Shown here in pieces: positions 60,146 through 64,000 of a stretch of DNA of 64,000 bases; the stretch's first letter is position 1; every line of letters begins with the position of its first letter. The position numbers and the translations under genes are program-made. This DNA is from DASVEG01 sp035540495 (GTDB lineage Bacteria; Actinomycetota; Acidimicrobiia; Acidimicrobiales; CADCTF01): contig DATLGL010000048.1 in assembly GCA_035540495.1 (NCBI GenBank), positions 96,787 to 160,786 on the forward strand, written 5' to 3'. The notes beneath the pieces are model-generated. The model was not told the DNA's origin and searched no databases. It saw only the letters and a list, made by a program, of their open reading frames with translations.

Positions 60146-60184
60146 GCCCTGTTGACGACGCAGGGCCGACGGTTGTGACAGCGA

Positions 60185-60796
60185 TCAGCGGACCCAGCCG
60201 TCGAGGAGCGCCTCGCGGCGCTCCGTCCACTCCTCCGAGGTCATGGCGAAGCGCATGTGGTCCTCCCACACGCCGTTGATCTGCAGGTAACGGATCGCGG
60301 TTCCCTCGTTGCGCAGGTCGAGCTTCTCGACGACCCGGCGGCTCTTGGCGTTGCGGGGGATGATCGAGATCTGCACGCGGTGGAGCCCGAGCTCCTCGAA
60401 TGCGAACTTGAGGACGACGACGACCGACTCCGGGGTGTAGCCGTTGCCCGCGAGCGCCTCGTCCATCCAGTAGCCGACGTAGGCGTTCTGGAACGGGCCG
60501 CGCTGGATCGAGTTGAGGTTGATCTCGCCGGCGAAGCGATCGTCGACGAACACGCCGAAGCCGTAGCCCGAACCGAGCTCACGCTCACGATCTCGCGCCC
60601 CGCAACGGGCGACGAACGCGCGCCGGTCGGCGACGGGGTTCGGATGATGAGCCGGCGGGCGGGGTTCCCACTTCTCCAGCCAGTCGCGGCAACGGGTGCG
60701 CACCTCCCGCCACTGCTCCCAGTCGCCGGGCGTGAGGGCGCGCAGCTTCACCCGACGTCCGGTGAGCTCCAGCTGCGAAGCACGCAATGCAGTCAC
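60185..60796 (-). CDS. GNAT-family N-acetyltransferase (RimJ/RimL-like)
   Basis: A 203-residue acetyltransferase from GTG 60796. It has RVKLRALTPGDWEQWREVR at the start, GEINLNSIQRGPFQNAYVGYW, the acetyl-CoA binding loop LAGNGYTPESVVVVLKFAFEELGLHRVQ and SRRVVEKLDLRNEGT. These are typical of RimJ/L-type enzymes acting on protein N-termini or small amines. The start overlaps the acyl-CoA synthetase stop by four bases (GTGA), so it is the last gene of that operon. Coupling to a CoA ligase may mean control of it, but the N-terminal type fits ribosomal-protein-like targets better. Confidence 0.87.
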   Translation of the reverse strand: MTALRASQLELTGRRVKLRALTPGDWEQWREVRTRCRDWLEKWEPRPPAHHPNPVADRRAFVARCGARDRERELGSGYGFGVFVDDRFAGEINLNSIQRGPFQNAYVGYWMDEALAGNGYTPESVVVVLKFAFEELGLHRVQISIIPRNAKSRRVVEKLDLRNEGTAIRYLQINGVWEDHMRFAMTSEEWTERREALLDGWVR

Positions 60797-62715
60797 GTCG
60801 CGCTCCTCACGGCGTCGAGGGTGGAGGCGTCTTCCAGAGACGACAGGTCGCCCGCATCCTGCCCCAGCACGGTCGCGCGGATGGCCCGCCGGAGCACCTT
60901 CGCGTTGCGGGTCTTCGGCAACGCCGAAGTGAACCGCACCGTCGACGGCCGGAACGACGAGCCGAGTTGCGAGGCCACGAGCGCGGTCAGCTCGTCGCGC
61001 AACTCGTCGTCTGGCGTGACGTCGGGCGCGACGACCACGAACGCCCACAGCGCCTCGCCCTTGACCTCGTCGGGAACGCCGATCGCGGCGGCTTCGACGA
61101 CGGCGGGATGGCCGACCAGCGCCGACTCCACCTCGGCCGGGCCGAGACGCTTCCCCGCCACCTTGATCGTGTCGTCGCTGCGCCCATGGAGGTACCACTG
61201 CCCGTCGGCATCGACCGAGGCCCAGTCGCCGTGCCGCCACACGCCGGGATAGGTCGACCAGTACGTCTCGAGGTAGCGCTCCGGGTCGTTGTAGATGCCG
61301 CGCGTCATCCCCGGCCACGGCTTCGTACAGACGAGCTCGCCGACTTCACCGTTGCCCGGCGGGATCGGTTGCCCCTCGGCATCGAACACGTCGACCGCCA
61401 TGCCGAGACACGGCCCGCCGAGCGAAACCGGCTTGATGGGTTCGATCGGGTGGGGCGACAGGAAGCACGCGCCGACCTCGGTGCCGCCGGAGATGTTGAT
61501 CACCGGGCAGCGTCCGCCGCCGACGACGTCGAAGTACCACCGCCAGGGGTCGAGGTTCCACGGCTCCCCCGTCGAGCCGAGCACCCGCAGCTTCGACAGG
61601 TCGTGCGAGCGCACCGGCCCGTCGCCGTGGGGCATCAACGCGCGGATGAGCGTCGGGCTTATCCCGAGGATCGTGACGCCGTGCCGCTCGAGGAACGACC
61701 ACAGGCGGTCGGGCTCGGGCCAGTCGGGAGCCCCTTCGTAGAGCGCGAGCGTGGCGCCGTTGGCGAGGGTGCCGACGACCTCCCACGGGCCCATGATCCA
61801 GCCCATGTCGGTGAACCAGAACAGGGTGTCGTCGGGGCGGCAGTCGAACTGGAACGCGACCTCCTCCGCGACCTTGACGCCGAAGCCGCCGTGCACGGCG
61901 ACGGTCCCCTTGGGCCGCCCCGTCGTGCCCGATGTGTACGCGAGGAACAGCGGATGCTCGCTGTCGACCATGCGCGCGTCGAACGGCGCCGCGCCGTGCG
62001 GCGCCAGCATCCACGCCCGTCCGCCGGCGAGGCGCGGCACGATGACCGTCGTCGTCACCGTCGGGCACTGCTCGATCGCCTTCGTGCCGACGGAGAGCAT
62101 GTCGAGTTGCTTGCCGCGGCGATAGGTGCCGTCGGCGAAGACGAGCGCCTTGGCCTTCGCGTCCGCGAGACGGGCCGCCACCGCGTCGGCGCCGTAGCCG
62201 GAGAACAACGGCAGGAAGACCGCGCCCAGCTTCATCACCGCGAGCAGTGCTGCGACCGTCTCCGGCAGCATCGGGAGGAAGATCCCGACGGCGTCACCAC
62301 GGCCGATGCCTTCGAGCGACAGCTGCGTCGCGCAGCTGTCGACCTCGCGCCGAAGCTCGGCGTACGTCCACGACCGGGTGGCGCCGTCTTCGCCCTCCCA
62401 CGTGATGGCGATCTTGTCGGGCGTCTCGGCCGCCCACCGATCGACGAGCCACGAGGCGACGTTGCACGTTGCGCCGTTGAACCACGTCGCCCACTCGATG
62501 CCGTTCGAGGCATCGACGACCGACGTCCACGGCGTGGCGAACTCGAGGCCGAGGAAGTCGACGACCGCGGGCCAGAACCACTCGGGCTCCGCGATGGAGC
62601 GCGCTCGCAGCGACGCGAGGTCGTCGATGCCGTGGCGGGTCAGGAAGCGGCCGACGTTCGTCGACTCCCGGGCGTCATCGGGCGGGAACCACGCGAACGA
62701 CGCCCCGTCGCTCAA
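60793..62715 (-). CDS. acetyl-CoA-synthetase-like AMP-forming acyl-CoA ligase
   Basis: A 640-residue ligase from TTG 62715. It has the ATP motif LAYTSGTTGRPKG, the acyl pocket region WFTDMGWIMGPWEVVG, INISGGTEVGACF, the hinge GRSDDTIKVAGKRLGPAEVES and the catalytic lysine region ALPKTRNAKVLRR. The N-terminal ACAS_N-like part (WFNGATCNVASWLVDRWA) places it near acetyl- and acetoacetyl-CoA synthetases. It turns acetate or a related acid into its CoA ester. The TTG start overlaps the aminotransferase stop (TTGA), which explains the lack of an ATG. It lies between a glyoxylate-type aminotransferase and a GNAT gene in one operon. Confidence 0.88.
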   Translation of the reverse strand: MSDGASFAWFPPDDARESTNVGRFLTRHGIDDLASLRARSIAEPEWFWPAVVDFLGLEFATPWTSVVDASNGIEWATWFNGATCNVASWLVDRWAAETPDKIAITWEGEDGATRSWTYAELRREVDSCATQLSLEGIGRGDAVGIFLPMLPETVAALLAVMKLGAVFLPLFSGYGADAVAARLADAKAKALVFADGTYRRGKQLDMLSVGTKAIEQCPTVTTTVIVPRLAGGRAWMLAPHGAAPFDARMVDSEHPLFLAYTSGTTGRPKGTVAVHGGFGVKVAEEVAFQFDCRPDDTLFWFTDMGWIMGPWEVVGTLANGATLALYEGAPDWPEPDRLWSFLERHGVTILGISPTLIRALMPHGDGPVRSHDLSKLRVLGSTGEPWNLDPWRWYFDVVGGGRCPVINISGGTEVGACFLSPHPIEPIKPVSLGGPCLGMAVDVFDAEGQPIPPGNGEVGELVCTKPWPGMTRGIYNDPERYLETYWSTYPGVWRHGDWASVDADGQWYLHGRSDDTIKVAGKRLGPAEVESALVGHPAVVEAAAIGVPDEVKGEALWAFVVVAPDVTPDDELRDELTALVASQLGSSFRPSTVRFTSALPKTRNAKVLRRAIRATVLGQDAGDLSSLEDASTLDAVRSAT

Positions 62716-63806
62716 CCCAGCACCTCTCCCAGCGCGCCCAGCAGCAGGGTGACGTTGCGGGGACGTGCGGTGTGGCCCATGCAGCCGATGCGCCACACCT
62801 TGCCTGCGAACTCGCCGAGGCCGCCGCCGACCTCGATGCCGTAGCGATCGAGCAGCGAGCGCCTGATCGCCGCCTCGTCGTCGCGCACCCGTTCCGGCAC
62901 CCACACGGTCGTGAGCTCCGGCAGCCGGTGGCCCTCCTCGGCGAAGAGCTCGAAACCGAGCTTCTCGAGTCCGTCCTGCAACGCGCGCCCGCAATCTTCG
63001 TGCCGGGCCCAGACGGCGTCGAGGCCCTCGTCGAGGATCGCCCCGAGCGCGGCGTGCAGCGAGAGGATCATGGAGATGGGCGCGGTGTGGTGGTACTTCC
63101 GGGCGCCCTTCGTCGTCGCGTAGTCGCCGATCATCCCGAGGTCGAGGTACCACGACTGCGGCTTCTCGATCCGCCGCGACCACGCCCACTCGCTCATCGT
63201 GAACGGCGACAGGCCCGGCGCGACGCCGAGGCACTTCTGGGTCCCGCTGTAGGCGACGTCGATCGCCCACTGGTCGACCTCGACCGGGATGCCGCCGAGC
63301 GAGGTGACGCAGTCGACCAGGAGGACCGCCTCGCCCGGGCGATCGCCGATCGCGCCGAGGGGTTCGACGTCGTTGCGGACGCCGGTCGACGTCTCGGCGT
63401 GCACGACCGCGATCACCTTCGGCGACGGATGCGCGGCGAGGAGGTCTGCAGGATCTATCGCCCGACCCCACGGCGCCTCCACCCGCACGACCTCGGCACC
63501 GCAGCGAGCGGCGACATCACACATGCGCTCGCCGAACACCCCGTTCACGCCGACGACGACGACGTCGCCGGGGCCGACCATGTTCACGAACGACGCTTCC
63601 ATGCCCGCGCTGCCGGTGCCGCTGAGCGGAAGGGTGCGGTCGTTCTCCGTGCGGAAGACGTGACGCAGGCGATCGCACGTCTCGTCGAGCACCTGGAGGA
63701 AGTCCGGGTCGAGGTGTCCGAGCATCGGCCGCCCCAGCGCCTCGACGGCCTCGGGATAGGGGTTGCTCGGGCCGGGGCCCATGAGGACGCGGTCGGTCTG
63801 CGGCAC
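62712..63806 (-). CDS. PLP-dependent aminotransferase (alanine/serine-glyoxylate type)
   Basis: A 364-residue class V aminotransferase. It has LMGPGPSNPYPEAVEALGRPMLGHLDPDFLQVLDE, SGTGSAGMEASFVNMV, VHAETSTG, LLVDCVTSLGG and the PLP lysine Lys191 in YSGTQKCLG. The ending GKVWRIGCMGH is typical of alanine-glyoxylate and serine-glyoxylate aminotransferases. It would turn glyoxylate into glycine, fitting a cell with malyl-CoA lyase. GTG 63806 with a GGGGG stretch just upstream is preferred; a longer start at 63872 lacks homology. It is the first gene of the operon with the acyl-CoA ligase. Confidence 0.9.
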   Translation of the reverse strand: MPQTDRVLMGPGPSNPYPEAVEALGRPMLGHLDPDFLQVLDETCDRLRHVFRTENDRTLPLSGTGSAGMEASFVNMVGPGDVVVVGVNGVFGERMCDVAARCGAEVVRVEAPWGRAIDPADLLAAHPSPKVIAVVHAETSTGVRNDVEPLGAIGDRPGEAVLLVDCVTSLGGIPVEVDQWAIDVAYSGTQKCLGVAPGLSPFTMSEWAWSRRIEKPQSWYLDLGMIGDYATTKGARKYHHTAPISMILSLHAALGAILDEGLDAVWARHEDCGRALQDGLEKLGFELFAEEGHRLPELTTVWVPERVRDDEAAIRRSLLDRYGIEVGGGLGEFAGKVWRIGCMGHTARPRNVTLLLGALGEVLG

Positions 63807-63882
63807 GACCCCCGACAGTAGTAATCCGTTTGCGTCGAGCGCGTCGGGCCGCGAGCCTGCGACGACGCACACGAGCGCGAAA

Positions 63883-63956
63883 GGAGGTGCGTGACCTTGT
63901 CAGCCGAGTCGACCGAGACGACGTCCGCCCCGCACCTCCTCCCGTCTTCGCACTGA
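63883..63956 (+). CDS. putative 21-residue leader peptide with strong Shine-Dalgarno
   Basis: AAAGGAGGT (63881-63889) is the best ribosome binding site in the window. GTG at 63891 (two bases after it) opens a 21-residue frame ending at TGA 63954-63956, rich in Ser and Thr (MTLSAESTETTSAPH...). The GGAGGTGCG of the binding site can pair with CGCACCTCC inside the frame (63931-63939), and a hairpin follows the stop. This looks like a regulatory leader of a rightward gene beyond the window. The GTG spacing is short; an alternative is that this is the start region of another gene. Confidence 0.4.
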
Positions 63957-63996
63957 GGACCTGCGGGGCCCACCCACCCCTGCCCCTTGTCCTCAG
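63953..63996 (+). promoter_or_regulatory. hairpin after the leader frame (attenuator candidate)
   Basis: CTGAGGAC (63953-63960) pairs perfectly with GTCCTCAG (63989-63996), and inside it GGGGC (63965-63969) faces GCCCC (63982-63986). The structure begins on the leader stop codon and reaches almost to the right edge. No T-run is visible before the window ends, so attenuation or translational control cannot be separated. Confidence 0.45.
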
Positions 63997-64000
63997 GAGC

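Noticed and set aside
60787..62844. 685-residue forward frame opposite the acyl-CoA ligase
   Set aside because: Antisense shadow with Arg/Asp-rich composition; the reverse-strand ligase has all expected motifs.

Overview
The window is high-GC DNA, tightly packed with genes on both strands, with many GTG starts and start/stop overlaps of 1 to 14 bases. I can support about 68 protein genes, one tRNA-like gene and a handful of regulatory or hairpin sites. There is no rRNA, insertion sequence, prophage or CRISPR array, and no gene-free stretch longer than about 300 bases. The gene mix (luciferase-like F420-type oxidoreductase, pyridoxamine-oxidase-fold F420-type protein, Rv2578c-type radical SAM protein, HelD-type helicase, ECF41 sigma factor, YqgE and HemD pair, PlsC-type acyltransferase plus epimerase pair) points to a free-living actinobacterium. 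My guess is the Acidimicrobiia (Ilumatobacter-like), but that is inference from family content, not a database match.

Layout. 1-3.5 kb: the start of an ABC exporter gene running off the left edge, a long acyl-CoA dehydrogenase that looks like methylsuccinyl-CoA dehydrogenase, and an amidohydrolase. 3.5-7.7 kb: a tocopherol-cyclase-like protein and lipoproteins, then a tight operon of lipoprotein, Nramp-like transporter, two PRC-barrel proteins and a 38-residue membrane peptide. 7.7-9.7 kb: a two-gene operon with malyl-CoA/beta-methylmalyl-CoA lyase and a CitE-like partner. 9.7-22.7 kb: a diguanylate cyclase, zinc alcohol dehydrogenase, PfpI protein, CPA1 antiporter, glycosyltransferase, S9 peptidase, dienelactone hydrolase, an eIF2B-like protein and fumarase. 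22.7-30 kb: an NlpC/P60 hydrolase, oxidoreductases, a degenerate UvrD-like protein and methionine aminopeptidase. 30-34.4 kb: an SOS-box-controlled radical SAM gene interrupted by an intein, an ArsR/VOC/SnoaL cluster with a clear operator, TetR and ArsC-like genes. 34.4-45 kb: an MFS transporter, a head-to-head pair of AI-2E permeases, a diiron-type protein, a LigD phosphoesterase fused to a dead ligase domain, a DrrAB-like ABC exporter and a HelD-like ATPase. 45-50 kb: a P450, a LiaF-like protein with histidine kinase and response regulator, a membrane protein, and the tRNA-like gene with a UAA anticodon. 50-64 kb: a PD-(D/E)XK nuclease, HemD, YqgE, lipid acyltransferase plus epimerase, enoyl-CoA hydratase, an ECF41 sigma factor locus with an FAD enzyme and a Rieske-derived lipoprotein, an acyl-CoA synthetase with an aminotransferase of the serine/alanine-glyoxylate type, and a leader-peptide/hairpin region at the right edge.

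A metabolic thread links several genes. Methylsuccinyl-CoA dehydrogenase, malyl/methylmalyl-CoA lyase with a CitE-like partner, an acetyl-CoA-synthetase-like enzyme, a glyoxylate aminotransferase and fumarase would together fit C2 assimilation through ethylmalonyl-CoA-type reactions with glyoxylate handling. Crotonyl-CoA carboxylase/reductase, ethylmalonyl-CoA mutase and mesaconyl-CoA hydratase are not in this window.

The observations I would follow first are: the intein inserted directly before the last cysteine of the radical SAM iron-sulfur motif, in a gene with a consensus LexA box; the class I tRNA with a UAA anticodon; the ECF41-FAD enzyme-Rieske-like locus, in which both Rieske histidines are replaced and no start codon precedes the Tat signal; and two DNA-repair look-alikes (UvrD-like, LigD-like) whose catalytic motifs are lost while their folds are kept.
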